Positions 1 through 8,585 are shown, counted from the stretch's first letter. The stretch: DNA of 32,916 nucleotides from Planctomycetota bacterium (GCA_014381825.1 JACNKX010000137.1:1-32916); one strand, 5' to 3'. A program made the numbers and translations. Notes: generated by a model from the sequence alone, not told the origin.

Positions 1-890
1 CTGCCCACGGCAACCTACGCTTGGCGTCCGGCGAGCCGTCTGGCGAACGAATAAACTGGGCGTGTACCTGTTAACTACTCCGTTATCGCGAAGAATGTCG
101 ACGTCGGCCGACGGAATTTCTCAGGTCGCTCGACACTGGAGAGGGCACCCGTCGTGGCAAACAGGAATCCGACATCCAACCTTTTCCGGGTTGTTCCCGG
201 CGGGTTCGACACACCAGTTGTCGACCTGAAAGTTTTCAGGATGTCGCGCGACTATCGCCGGATACGCCCACACGTGCGCACGGCTCCAGCTGCCAAAACC
301 GCCAAGGAGTTGCCCACAACGGACATCTTTGTGTGGCTTCCAACCGCGTCCGGTTTCGTAGACCGGTGCCGGTAAGACGTTGTCCCAAATGGCACCGGTC
401 GCGAAAACCGAATGCACGAAGTGAAAGAGCTGAAGTGCAGTTTCGACTGCGCGCCGAACGTGGTTCGAATTCCGCTGGTGAAGACCGCGAAAATCAAACT
501 GACACACGGATTTAGGTGCTCACGGGTTGTTTCCTCGACCATCGAAACTGCATTCTGGATGAACGCCACAGGCGTACCTCTCTGCCGAACTGGCCGCCGA
601 GTGGATCGATTGAAGATTGTCTCCCTGTTGAGAGCTTGCGAACGGCCAATCGGTGTCTCGACGCTGCGGCCCGGTGCCCTCGGAATCATGCGTAGCCGCA
701 CCCATCACCCGACGCCGAACTTATCCGGTGTGAGGGGTTCGCCTTGAGGGAGCGGCGGGCTCGATAGGCAAGGGCATGGATTTTCTCGATAGGCGCAGGC
801 ATCGAATTTGCATGGGAAGTTTCTCATGTTCCATCGCTTCCAATCGAAGCACATCGGTTCTACGATCGATGTTAGAAAGGTCTGCATATC
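1..890. other. No convincing gene; possible decayed sequence
   Basis: Several overlapping open frames of 60-150 codons occur on both strands, but none shows a recognisable domain, a signal peptide or a good ribosome binding site, and they contradict each other. The stretch may be a decayed gene or plain intergenic DNA. The last part, upstream of the DUF1559 gene at 891, carries an imperfect 25-bp tandem duplication (760-809) and probably the promoter of that gene, which I cannot place with confidence. Confidence 0.5.
760..809. repeat. Two-copy imperfect 25-bp tandem repeat
   Basis: Copies at 760-784 and 785-809 both begin with ctcgataggc and match at 20 of 25 positions by eye. The repeat lies about 80 bases upstream of the DUF1559 start codon. 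It could be a simple slippage duplication or a pair of protein-binding sites; nothing in the sequence decides between these. Confidence 0.6.
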
Positions 891-1898
891 ATGCCAAATC
901 CCAATCGCCGTTTCGGTTTCACCTTGGTAGAGCTGCTGGTTGTCATTGCCATCATAGGTATGCTCGTCGCGCTGCTCTTGCCCGCCGTCCAGGCGAGTCG
1001 TGAGGCTGCACGCGGGGCTCAGTGTAAGAACCACCTGAAGCAAATCTCCCTCGCGGCCGAGTTGTTTCACGACACGTATGGAGCTTATCCACCTGCTCGC
1101 TACCAGCCTCGGCCAGGTGATCCGCCAGTTAATTCGTGTGGTGGAAACGAAACAACGTGGTTAGTACGCATCATGCCATTCTTGGAGCATGGGGCTGCCG
1201 AGGAGAAGTGGGACTACGCTCAGCCTTACGCCAATCACGCTCAAGATGCCCGTGAAAGCACGCTGTCAGTCTACGTTTGTCCGTCGCGTCGCTCCGCGTC
1301 CAATGCGATCGGTGAAGGCTTGCTGGCCGCCACGACGACTACGATTATCACGCTTCCATGCGGCTGCAAGGTGCCCGTCACCACGACCGGTTCAGTCCTC
1401 GTCCGTGGCGCAGTGGGTGACTACGGTGGAAATCACGGTGATTTGTCTCCTGGGTCGTTCGGCTTGCCCACCGATTTTTACTATGGCGGCAACGGCACAG
1501 GCATTATCATTTCTAGCCGCCCCACGTGTGAGAGCGGTGTCCCAATGGATTGGATTGACAGAATCTCGCACCGTAACGTCACTGACGGGTTGAGCAATAC
1601 AATCCTTGCCGGAGAGATGCACGTTCCCGTCGGCCATCTTGGCCGTTCCCCAGAAGACGCATTCATCTTCAACGGCGATTACGTATTCAACTTCTCGCGA
1701 GTGGGCGGACCTACGGTGCCCATCGTTTCCGACAAATATGCATTCACTGGAAATGGCCTGGTGTCGTGGGGAAGCTGGCACCCGGGCGCGTGTCACTTCG
1801 CTCTTGGAGATGGGAGCGTCCGCTCTTTTGCACCCACGCTCGACACAGAAATCCTCGGTCGACTTTGTAATCGCGCGGACGGCGAGACGGTCAATTAA
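891..1898 (+). CDS. DUF1559 pseudopilin-like protein
   Basis: The 335-aa product belongs to the planctomycete DUF1559 family (type II secretion G-like pseudopilins with an H-X9-DG C-terminus). The N-terminus has a short basic leader, a prepilin-peptidase site G-FTLVELL near residue 9, and one hydrophobic helix rich in V/I/L ending at about residue 32. The C-terminal signature is seen as [18 protein letters not shown]. An AAAGG element at 876-880 sits 10 bases before the ATG. Family length is usually 280-400 aa, so this copy looks complete. The role is not known precisely; a cell-surface or pseudopilus function is the usual inference. The lipoprotein gene at 1923 follows after 24 bases and is probably co-transcribed. 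Confidence 0.93.
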   Translation: MPNPNRRFGFTLVELLVVIAIIGMLVALLLPAVQASREAARGAQCKNHLKQISLAAELFHDTYGAYPPARYQPRPGDPPVNSCGGNETTWLVRIMPFLEHGAAEEKWDYAQPYANHAQDARESTLSVYVCPSRRSASNAIGEGLLAATTTTIITLPCGCKVPVTTTGSVLVRGAVGDYGGNHGDLSPGSFGLPTDFYYGGNGTGIIISSRPTCESGVPMDWIDRISHRNVTDGLSNTILAGEMHVPVGHLGRSPEDAFIFNGDYVFNFSRVGGPTVPIVSDKYAFTGNGLVSWGSWHPGACHFALGDGSVRSFAPTLDTEILGRLCNRADGETVN

Positions 1899-1922
1899 CC
1901 TCTGCAATCAGTCGGGTGAGTC

Positions 1923-2444
1923 ATGCATAGAGTCGAGTCGTTCGAGCGAGTCTTCCTCCTGCTGTTTGTAGCCCTCGTGGCTGGTTGTTCGAACGATCGT
2001 CTTCCAACCTTCGCGGTTCAGGGGCAGGTTGTCTTTTCTGACGGCTCGCCGGTGCGCACGGGAAGTATCGAATTGAAGTCAGTTCAACACAGCGTGCAAG
2101 CCAGAGGCGACATCGCGAGCGACGGCTCTTTTCAACTAACGACCTACGAAGAAAACGACGGCGCTGTCGAAGGTGTTCATAAATGCGTCGTCGTCCAACT
2201 CGTCATGGTTGAGGAACTCTCCAACTTCAAACCGAGCACGGAGGGCGTTGTCGATCCGCGTTTTGGTTCGTACACAACCTCCGAATTGGAATGTCGCATT
2301 TCCGAAAGCGACGATAACCGGGTGAAGTTGACCGTTGAGCCGATTCGTCTCGGCGCGGCAAGTACGGGAAAAGCTTCCGATCCACCGCTCGATCACGCGC
2401 ATCAACATGATCACAAACACGATGCGCATGAAATCACCGAGTGA
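1923..2444 (+). CDS. Small lipoprotein with His-rich tail
   Basis: The 173-aa product starts with a hydrophobic signal and a lipobox LVAGC with the lipid-attachment Cys at residue 22. The body (about residues 30-140) reads like the small transthyretin/carboxypeptidase-regulatory-like lipoproteins that often follow DUF1559 genes in planctomycetes, with phrases such as VQGQVVFSDGSPV and ASDGSFQL. The C-terminal 20 residues are unusual: a His/Asp/Lys-rich tail (DHAHQHDHKHDAH) suited to binding Zn, Ni or Cu. It lies 24 bases behind the DUF1559 gene and ends at the hairpin at 2489. A weak GGTGAG precedes the ATG. The envelope location is well supported; metal binding is inference from composition. 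Confidence 0.85.
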   Translation: MHRVESFERVFLLLFVALVAGCSNDRLPTFAVQGQVVFSDGSPVRTGSIELKSVQHSVQARGDIASDGSFQLTTYEENDGAVEGVHKCVVVQLVMVEELSNFKPSTEGVVDPRFGSYTTSELECRISESDDNRVKLTVEPIRLGAASTGKASDPPLDHAHQHDHKHDAHEITE

Positions 2445-2488
2445 AGTTAGTACTTGCGCAGCCAAGGCACCGGCGTTCGACGCATCCG

Positions 2489-2516
2489 ACCCTCCCAGAG
2501 GGCACTCTGGGAGGGT
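2489..2516. terminator. Perfect bidirectional hairpin between convergent genes
   Basis: The arms at 2489-2500 and 2505-2516 are perfectly complementary over 12 bp, around a GGCA loop. It sits between the + strand lipoprotein gene (ends 2444) and the - strand His-rich gene (ends 2568). No strong T-run follows on either side, so it is a probable but not textbook terminator serving both directions. Confidence 0.7.
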
Positions 2517-2567
2517 AAAGAACCCTATCTCGTCGCAATCCGGCCGGTCGTCCGGTTCTCCAGATCG

Positions 2568-3038
2568 TCACTCTTCTTTTGGCTTCACGAACAATGCCTT
2601 GAGCTTCTCAAACAATTCGCGGTGATGCGATTCAATCTTCTTGTGAATCTCGCCCAGCCGCTCGTGTTCGGTTCGAAACTTCTCGTGTGATTCGTGCAAC
2701 TTGTCATGGTCGCTGTCGTCACCTTCCTGCTCATGTGCTTCGATTTCTTCGGCGTGATGACGCGCATGATCTTCATGAGCACGAATATGCTGAGCGTGCT
2801 CTTCGAGGAGAGCCTCATGTTCAAGAATTCGAGCTTGCAGCTTTGCCAGTGCCGCCAACGCACGCAGGTGATCGGCTCGCCAACGACTGTGCTCGGCTTC
2901 CCATTTGTCATGGTCGGCGTGAGCCGTATCGTGTTCCTTCTTCATCTTCGTGTGTTCTTCCTTGGCATCGCCGAAAACGGCCGCGGGCATGCACCCCAGC
3001 GCGATCACAATCAGTGCCGTCCGTAGTTTCTGTCTCAT
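2568..3038 (-). CDS. Exported His/Glu-rich coiled-coil protein
   Basis: The 156-aa product begins with a signal peptide (RQKLRTALIVIALGCMPAAVFG, cleavage near A/G-D). The rest is almost one continuous charged helix with His repeating every 3-7 residues (EEHAQHIRAHEDHARHHAEE and similar), so a long coiled coil with regularly placed metal ligands is likely. The frame also opens at a GTG at 3047, but an AAGGAG element is 8 bases before the ATG at 3038 and overlaps the GTG, so I chose the ATG. It lies about 100 bases downstream of the - strand DUF1559 gene. It resembles periplasmic metal-buffering or CnrR/ZraP-like helical proteins in style only; no family is recognised. Confidence 0.85.
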   Translation of the reverse strand: MRQKLRTALIVIALGCMPAAVFGDAKEEHTKMKKEHDTAHADHDKWEAEHSRWRADHLRALAALAKLQARILEHEALLEEHAQHIRAHEDHARHHAEEIEAHEQEGDDSDHDKLHESHEKFRTEHERLGEIHKKIESHHRELFEKLKALFVKPKEE

Positions 3039-3139
3039 TTCGGTCACTCCTTCAGTTTCGGGTTACACAAATGTCAGACGCTTCACGGCACGATCCGCTG
3101 AAGCAATCCGACAGTCCAAGTCAGGTACTCCAAGATTCG

Positions 3140-4021
3140 TTACGGATAATTCGCAACTTCACCACCCTGGATCGTCGCTAAGGCTCGATAGACGTTGAGG
3201 TCGATCGTCTCGGTGATGATGTGAACAGATCCATCCGCGAAGACAAAATTGGTGCCGCCGGGATGGAAACTTCCTGGATCATCCAAGTGACCGCCTGGGG
3301 CGTTGGGAGCGTGGTCCGCGATTGCCAGGATTCGCGCAAAGCTTTCTTCTGCTCCCGGCACTGCGCCAATCCAGGTCGAGTGCTCGATCTTGGAAGACCG
3401 CTCCCCAACCAGCAACGTGTGGCTTGTGCCGTCGATAATGTCTCGGAACCGGGTTGAGCTGTTGTGATAGAAAGGTCCGTCGCCTCGGCACTGTTGACCG
3501 ACGGGCGTCATCTCGCAATCTTCCAACTCCAGCGTGCCGAACATCCCGACATAGTTTGCGACGGGAACGGTCGTGATGACCGTACCCGTATCGTCTTCCA
3601 ATTCAAATGTTTCATCCGATCCGATATCCGAGGGGCAGCGAAAAACTGGCAGATAAGTCGCTCGCGCTTGGGCATTCGCGGGGGCTGTAATCTGCAAGTG
3701 GTCGTCAATGATATCTGTTGTGGTGACTTGTTCGACGAAGGGCAACGCATGAGCAGCCCAACCCCAACCAGGCCCCCCTTCTGCATCGAGAACGCGCCCC
3801 GTTCCATTTCGCAGACCGATCCATCCCATTGGGAAGGCCTGATAAGTATCGTGGTAATTGTGCAGCGCCAAACCGATTTGCTTCATATTGTTGTTACACG
3901 ACATTCGCCGGGCAGCTTCCCGAGCCGCTTGCACGGCCGGCAGCAACAACGCGACCAAAATACCGATGATGGCAATAACAACGAGTAACTCGACGAGCGT
4001 AAATGCCTTTCGACGGTTCAT
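3140..4021 (-). CDS. DUF1559 pseudopilin-like protein
   Basis: The 293-aa product is a textbook DUF1559 protein: leader MNRRKA, cleavage site A-FTLVELL, a hydrophobic helix to about residue 30, AVQAAREAARRMSCNNN, the mid-protein ITDGTSHT-like segment (IIDGTSHTLLVGE), and the C-terminal FHPGGTNFVFADGSVHII. A strong TAGGAGG lies 9 bases before the ATG. It is transcribed toward the His-rich coiled-coil gene at 2568-3038, mirroring the DUF1559-lipoprotein pair on the other strand. Membrane-anchored with an exported C-terminal domain is the family expectation. Confidence 0.95.
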   Translation of the reverse strand: MNRRKAFTLVELLVVIAIIGILVALLLPAVQAAREAARRMSCNNNMKQIGLALHNYHDTYQAFPMGWIGLRNGTGRVLDAEGGPGWGWAAHALPFVEQVTTTDIIDDHLQITAPANAQARATYLPVFRCPSDIGSDETFELEDDTGTVITTVPVANYVGMFGTLELEDCEMTPVGQQCRGDGPFYHNSSTRFRDIIDGTSHTLLVGERSSKIEHSTWIGAVPGAEESFARILAIADHAPNAPGGHLDDPGSFHPGGTNFVFADGSVHIITETIDLNVYRALATIQGGEVANYP

Positions 4022-4154
4022 GAGATTAATCCTCCTAAAAGTAGTCCGGCTGACTGTACAGCACAGTCAACGGATCTCTGAATTGAGTTGAGCCAACAGA
4101 CGCGAAGCGCGCATTAGGACAGCGAGCGCTCAAGCGAACATAAAGCGATGAAAC

Positions 4155-4532
4155 TCAACCCAACGCTGGAGGAGCACGAGGTCGGCGAAGGCCGATCGGC
4201 GAGGAGCAAGGGATCTGGCTGTCTGACGTTGCAGCGAACTCTGCCAATGATTCAGGCGCGAGTTCACTGTTGTCAACGCACAGAAACGAAAACTGGGCAA
4301 GCCCTTGGCATATCGAACATTCATCTTCATCAACCGGCCAAGTGGGATTCTCCGACGGCCGCTGACTGTCATGGCGATGATGATGTCCGTGTGAACAACT
4401 GGAAGCAACACGGCCGTGTTCCGAGGAGGCCACACTGCCATGGTGGCTGTGGCTATGCAAAGCACCTGCGATCGTCGCTTGTACGGCGACAACCAAAGCA
4501 AGTATCGTTGCAAGTAATCGTTGTTGGGACAT
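4155..4532 (-). CDS. Small exported His/Cys-rich protein, DUF2946-like
   Basis: The 125-aa product has a signal sequence (residues 1-24, ending ATIAGA), then a His-rich stretch (HSHSHHG and HGHHHRH), then a pair of cysteines spaced CxxC (C72, C75, motif ECSICQGLAQ), a further C85, and a C-terminal RAPPALG. The His-cluster, CxxC and R-x-PP ending suggest the DUF2946-type small periplasmic metal-associated proteins. The paralogue at 4979-5350 has the same layout and is transcribed divergently. A GAGGA element sits 5 bases before the ATG. Function is unknown; copper or zinc handling is inferred from composition and neighbours. Confidence 0.8.
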   Translation of the reverse strand: MSQQRLLATILALVVAVQATIAGALHSHSHHGSVASSEHGRVASSCSHGHHHRHDSQRPSENPTWPVDEDECSICQGLAQFSFLCVDNSELAPESLAEFAATSDSQIPCSSPIGLRRPRAPPALG

Positions 4533-4978
4533 TTTTTCCTCAAAGCTAAATTACATGCTCCGAACCGAAGCGTCAATGCACAACCAATGATGACTGCTTT
4601 GGCTCGGGCAAGGATCGGTTCTTGCCATTGCTTACCTGCTTGCGATTGCTTTTCCGCATCGCAGGTGTTGGATGTGCGGCACGATTGAATGCGTGCGAAC
4701 GGCTACGGGACAGTCGCGTGTCGCGTGAAGAACGGCACTTGGGGCAACACGAATTGCCGCTTCGATGCAACCGCCTGCGGCCACATTAACTGCGGGAAAG
4801 TTTGGCGTGCGACCGTAGACTCGATAATCTGTTGATGACAGTCGAACCATCGAGGCGATTGGCACGTAAGACGACTTTGGCAGAATGTTAAATCTTCGCG
4901 AATCTGTTGACACTTCACCCGTCGGCTACTAGAACTTCCTCCGTTGAGACCGCCCTCGGGTAATTAATTGAGATCGCA
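4533..4978. other. Divergent intergenic region of the two DUF2946-like genes
   Basis: This 446-base stretch separates the start codons of two divergently transcribed paralogues, so it should hold both promoters. I see a credible + strand promoter (4907-4935, listed separately). No gene in it has a domain or a ribosome binding site. A metal-responsive operator is plausible here, but I found no palindrome strong enough to name. Confidence 0.5.
4907..4935 (+). promoter_or_regulatory. Candidate sigma70-type promoter for the gene at 4979
   Basis: A perfect TTGACA (4907-4912) is followed, after a 17-base spacer, by TAGAAC (4930-4935), four of six matches to the -10 consensus. The predicted start would lie near 4942, leaving a leader of about 37 bases before the ATG at 4979. 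Confidence 0.45.
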
Positions 4979-5350
4979 ATGCGTGTGACACACAAGCCCA
5001 TTTCGGCGCTCCTACTCTTGTTGTACGCGGTCGTAACGACCGCGGGGGCAGGACATGGCAGCTGGTCACATTGCGATGACACGCACGACCACGGGCACGA
5101 CCACATCCACGAATCCAGTTCGTGCGATCATGGTCACGCTGACACGCACGCAGCAGAACAGCTTGTTTCGAGTGACTCCCATGCATGTCGGCTCTGCGAT
5201 TGGCTGGGTCAAGCACAATCGGATGATGCGGCGTATCCGTTGCTGTTCGCGGAAACGCTAACTATCTTTTCTGTTGCGATTTCTTCGCCGGTCCTTTCTC
5301 GTGATCGTGGACGCGATGCTCTTCCTCGCGGCCCGCCAACCCTCTCTTAG
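4979..5350 (+). CDS. Small exported His/Cys-rich protein, DUF2946-like
   Basis: The 123-aa product has a signal peptide (residues 1-24), a His/Asp-rich segment (THDHGHDHIHE, later HGHADTHA), a CxxC pair (C70, C73, motif HACRLCDWLGQAQ) and a C-terminal RGPPTLS. It matches the 4155-4532 protein in domain order and length, with low identity, so the two are diverged paralogues. Only a weak GAG precedes the ATG; a candidate promoter is at 4907-4935. It lies 260 bases upstream of the MerC-like gene and may belong to the same regulon. Envelope metal binding is inference. Confidence 0.78.
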   Translation: MRVTHKPISALLLLLYAVVTTAGAGHGSWSHCDDTHDHGHDHIHESSSCDHGHADTHAAEQLVSSDSHACRLCDWLGQAQSDDAAYPLLFAETLTIFSVAISSPVLSRDRGRDALPRGPPTLS

Positions 5351-5598
5351 TCACGATTGATCTTGATTTCAGCTTAGAGCGCTGATGTCGCGCGGAATGT
5401 TCGTTCGACGTTCGAGCTGCGCCCAAAGCGGGTGCTGTGCGCTCATCTGATTTCGAGAGTGTTCTTGCCGACTAGCTTGATGCATGCGAGCGCGCAAATC
5501 CGGTAGCTGTTTGGTTATCGCGAATCTTTGCGGTCTGCCCGCGTTAGCCGTTGGCGGCTTCGCGTCGTCGGTCGCGCAATTCTCTCACGAGGTAAATC

Positions 5599-5604
5599 AA
5601 GGAG
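5599..5604 (+). promoter_or_regulatory. Ribosome binding site that sets a TTG start
   Basis: AAGGAG lies 5 bases before an in-frame TTG at 5610 but 17 bases before the first nearby ATG (5622). The open frame continues upstream to an ATG at 5484, which has no such element. The TTG is therefore the best start for the MerC-like gene. Confidence 0.55.
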
Positions 5605-5609
5605 CCAAT

Positions 5610-6239
5610 TTGGAACAACGCATGATGCGAATACGACTCAATCTGGATGCACTTGGTGTGTGTGCTTCCACGCTGTGCATGATTCATTGTTTGGTGTTGC
5701 CACTCTTATTGGCTGCATTGCCGCTGTGGAGTTTGTCTGGGAATGATCACGTATCGAACGCGGCAACTCCCTTGGCAGCATCTTCGTCAACAGCAGCTTA
5801 TTGCGTGGACGGAGAATGTAGGTCGGAACAGGTGATAGCAGCAAGCGACGCCCAGGGCGGCGAAGAGGCCTGCGCGGCTTGTTGCTCTACGCCACTCGAC
5901 TTTTGGATTCACGTCGGCTTGCTGGCGACAGTTGCACCGCTCGGTCTCGTCGCGTGGGGCGTCGGCTATCGGCACCATCGTCGGCTGGGTGTGCTTGCTC
6001 TCGGAGCGTTCGGCGTGTTGCTGCTTGCGAGCGCGCTGCTGTTCGGGACTCAGCTCTTCGGCGGACGCGGTGAGCAAGTACTGACGGTGACGGGCAGCAT
6101 CTGCATGGTGTCGGCTCATCTGTGGAACCGCCGACAATGCCGCTGCTGCAGAACTCCTGATTTGGCCCGTCTCGTGGAGATTGAATCTGCGTCTTCCGTG
6201 ACTGCTCAACTACCTATTACAGACGGAGGTGTTTCATGA
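5610..6239 (+). CDS. MerC-domain membrane protein
   Basis: The 209-aa product (from TTG 5610) opens with a MerC-like first helix containing C18, C23, H26 and C27 (motif ASTLCMIHCLVLPLLLAALP). A Cys-rich hydrophilic insert follows (YCVDGECRSE, CAACCS), then three further hydrophobic helices, and a Cys-rich end RRQCRCC. MerC is an inner-membrane mercury-uptake protein, but in planctomycetes and other bacteria MerC-domain proteins occur without a mer operon, and no MerA, MerT or MerP is seen here. It is the first gene of the tight operon: its TGA overlaps the next ATG. The long insert between helices 1 and 2 is larger than in classical MerC (about 140 aa in total). Confidence 0.82.
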   Translation: MEQRMMRIRLNLDALGVCASTLCMIHCLVLPLLLAALPLWSLSGNDHVSNAATPLAASSSTAAYCVDGECRSEQVIAASDAQGGEEACAACCSTPLDFWIHVGLLATVAPLGLVAWGVGYRHHRRLGVLALGAFGVLLLASALLFGTQLFGGRGEQVLTVTGSICMVSAHLWNRRQCRCCRTPDLARLVEIESASSVTAQLPITDGGVS

Positions 6240-6733
6240 ACTTCGTACTACGTTTTTCTGCGTGCCTTGCATTGCTTGGCAGCATGGCGTGCCTGATCGG
6301 ATGCGGATCATCCGCCGCAAAGAGCCCCGCGTCTGCGGTCGAACAGCATGACCATGACGAATCGCATGACGACGGTCATGGGCCCGCCCCATCAGGATCT
6401 TTGGCCGACGCGGTGGCGAAAGTCGAGCGACTGGCTAGCTCGATTCAAGAAGCGTTCACGGCGGGGGATTTTGAGAAGGGGCATGGCCCGCTGCATGAGA
6501 TCGGCCACTTGCTTGAAGCACTTCCTGATGCGGCGGCCATAGCGCCGCTTTCCTCAACTCAGAAACAACGGCTCAAAGAGGCTGTTGATTCGCTGATGGA
6601 TGGCTTCGGTACGTTAGACGAACGCCTGCACAGCGGTAGCAACGACGGCAGATCGTACGCAGACGTCGCGGCCCAAATCGAAGAGGCAATGGCCAAACTG
6701 AAAGCGGTTCGCGACGAGGAGCAAGCGCCATGA
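6236..6733 (+). CDS. His-containing helical lipoprotein
   Basis: The 165-aa product has a lipobox LIGC with Cys at residue 23, a short His/Asp cluster (EQHDHDESHDDGHG), and then an all-helical domain of about 110 residues with heptad-like spacing (ADAVAKVERLASSIQEAF, LKEAVDSLMDGFGTLDERL). It overlaps the MerC-like gene by ATGA and has GGAGG about 7 bases before the ATG. The helical domain is similar in style to the C-terminal tail of the permease at 12567-14180, which may indicate related or interacting helical bundles. No named family is recognised; periplasmic metal chelation or sensing is inferred from the His cluster and operon. Confidence 0.85.
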   Translation: MNFVLRFSACLALLGSMACLIGCGSSAAKSPASAVEQHDHDESHDDGHGPAPSGSLADAVAKVERLASSIQEAFTAGDFEKGHGPLHEIGHLLEALPDAAAIAPLSSTQKQRLKEAVDSLMDGFGTLDERLHSGSNDGRSYADVAAQIEEAMAKLKAVRDEEQAP

Positions 6734-7290
6734 ACAGTCATTTCGCAATGACGACTCGGATACGGCGAGGTGGATGGATGATCGGCCCGATGTTGGTGTC
6801 CGTCATGCTCGCGCTGTTGGGAGCTGGTTGCTCGACGGAAGATCCGCAGGTCCAAGCGATGCGCGGGCGGCTGTTGCTCGAAGAAGCCCCCGATCATGCG
6901 ATGACCATCACGGAAGCCAAGTCCGCTGTTACGGAAAACGCAAACGTTGCCGTTATTGCTCGAATCGCACCGGACCTACATGAAGCGTTCGTACCTGGAC
7001 AAGCCGCTTTCCTAGTGACCGAAATCCTTCCGGAAGAAGACGGTCATGGCGGCAAGCAACACGCCGACAACTGCCCGTTTTGCAAACGCAAGGCAGCGGA
7101 AGCGCCGCGGGCGGCGGTGCAGTTCGTGGACGAGTCGGGCTCGCCGCTCAAAGCCGACGCCCGGGAACTCTTCGGAATCAGGTGCGGCGATGAAGTGGTG
7201 ATTCGCGGCAAAGGAGAACTGCTTGGCGAGTTGAACATCTTTCAAGTGACGGCGGATGGAATCTACTTGCGAAACCGGAGGGCCGAGTGA
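6730..7290 (+). CDS. Lipoprotein with CPFC motif and OB-like domain
   Basis: The 186-aa product has a signal with lipobox LGAGC (Cys 34). The mature part reads as a small beta-barrel of the OB type (segments VAVIARIAPD, AAFLVTEILPEE, AAVQFVDESGSPL, DEVVIRGKGELL, GIYLRN), interrupted by a His-containing loop with the metal-binding or redox motif CPFCKRK. The start overlaps the previous stop (ATGA) and is preceded by GAGGAG at 6716-6721, 8 bases upstream. I believe similar CPFC lipoproteins exist in other planctomycetes, but no function is known to me. It could deliver a metal ion to, or sense it for, the permease at the end of the operon. Confidence 0.83.
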   Translation: MNSHFAMTTRIRRGGWMIGPMLVSVMLALLGAGCSTEDPQVQAMRGRLLLEEAPDHAMTITEAKSAVTENANVAVIARIAPDLHEAFVPGQAAFLVTEILPEEDGHGGKQHADNCPFCKRKAAEAPRAAVQFVDESGSPLKADARELFGIRCGDEVVIRGKGELLGELNIFQVTADGIYLRNRRAE

Positions 7291-8585
7291 TGAAAGGCAA
7301 CGCCCAATCCTTCGTCCAAGCAACGACGCGGCTGGCAGCGCGGGTGTCAGCCGCCGGGAATCACGACTTTTGCCCTTGGGCAAACGGTTACGTCTACTGG
7401 CTGAAGCAGCCGATTGGCTGGTTTGTCATTGGAGCGATGGCGTCGCTGCTCGTGGCGATCTTCTTGGCTCCACACGCTTGGATCATCTTCGGATCGATCG
7501 TCGCTGTGATCGTCTTGGGAGTGATCTGGCCTTGGGTGGCGATTCGTGGAGCGACGGCAGAAGTTGCGTTTGACTGTCGAAGATGCCGCGAAGGCGAGCT
7601 GATTCAGGTGCGGTTGGCCGTCTACAACCGTTGGCCGTGGCCGTTGTGGGGCTTGGCCGTCGAAAAGGGGTTCTTCAACGAAACGACTGAACCGGGAGAA
7701 CGGCCGGTGACCGCGTTGGCTCGTGTCCCCGGATGGTCCAAGTCGGAGTTCGTATTCGACTTTCGTCCGAGCCAGCGTGGCGTTTACCCTCATGTGGCAC
7801 CGGAGTTGGCGACAGGCTTTCCGTTCGGTATCTGGCGGGCGCATCGCAAGATCACCGTTCCGCGCGAGCTGCTCGTGTGGCCACGCACCACGCCGTTGAC
7901 TTCCATTCCGTCGCTCGGCGGTGACGTCGCGGATGTGATCGGAATGCTGTTCGATCGTCCCGGAAACGAAGGGGATACAATCGGAGTTCGCCCGTTTCGG
8001 GAAGGCGATCGCTTGCGAAGTATTCACTGGGCACAAACCGCTCGACGTGACACGTTCATCGTGACCGAGCGGCAAGCGATGGCGAGACGTTTGGTCGTCA
8101 TCGCGGTCGATCTGCCTGCGTTTTCAGGCAACGACAGCAACCATCGGGATTCGCACGAAGTGGCGATTCGCGTCGCCGCCAGTTTAGCGCAGGAGTTTCA
8201 CACCCATCACGCTCAAGTTCGTTTCGTGATGGGAAGCGTTGATGTGCTGCTCGAGCCGAGTGCGAACGGTTTCCACCGGCTGCTTAACGCATTGGCTCGA
8301 TTCCAACGAAAACCGGAGTTCTCGAAACGCAACAAAGATTTTGGGCCGGATGCATTCGTCGTTTTCGTGACAACTTCGGAGAGGACGTTTGAGCGGGAGT
8401 TTGGAACACGAGGCCAACAACGTTTCGTGCTAATTGATCGAACCTCGTCAACGCTTCAACGAGCCGGCGTTGTCACGTCAGGCAAGCGGCAGCAGACGTG
8501 GATCAGGCTCGACAGCGACGCGGATTACCAGCATCAACTTCGCCAACAATGGGAGCGAGTTTGTCATGCCAGCATCGCCAACTAA
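7290..8585 (+). CDS. DUF58 membrane-anchored protein
   Basis: The 431-aa product has two transmembrane helices near residues 44-83 and a large following domain with the DUF58 signature IGVRPFREGDRLRSIHWAQT at about residues 231-250 and a vWA-like strand LVVIAVDLPAF soon after. DUF58 proteins typically act with MoxR AAA ATPases and transglutaminase-like membrane proteins, both of which are encoded next to it (8566-10911 and 10908-11912). The frame opens at GTG 7287, but GGAGGG at 7277-7282 favours ATG 7290, which overlaps the preceding TGA. The exact cellular task of this module is not established; envelope protein assembly or metal-cofactor insertion are common proposals. Confidence 0.9.
   Translation: MKGNAQSFVQATTRLAARVSAAGNHDFCPWANGYVYWLKQPIGWFVIGAMASLLVAIFLAPHAWIIFGSIVAVIVLGVIWPWVAIRGATAEVAFDCRRCREGELIQVRLAVYNRWPWPLWGLAVEKGFFNETTEPGERPVTALARVPGWSKSEFVFDFRPSQRGVYPHVAPELATGFPFGIWRAHRKITVPRELLVWPRTTPLTSIPSLGGDVADVIGMLFDRPGNEGDTIGVRPFREGDRLRSIHWAQTARRDTFIVTERQAMARRLVVIAVDLPAFSGNDSNHRDSHEVAIRVAASLAQEFHTHHAQVRFVMGSVDVLLEPSANGFHRLLNALARFQRKPEFSKRNKDFGPDAFVVFVTTSERTFEREFGTRGQQRFVLIDRTSSTLQRAGVVTSGKRQQTWIRLDSDADYQHQLRQQWERVCHASIAN

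Noticed and set aside
121-701. Long overlapping - strand open frames (128 and 149 codons) near the left end
   Set aside because: They overlap each other in different frames, have no recognisable domain, and no ribosome binding site was evident.
5610-6239. A mercury-resistance (mer) operon
   Set aside because: Only a MerC-like domain is present; MerA, MerT, MerP and MerR are not seen, and the neighbours suggest Cu/Zn handling.
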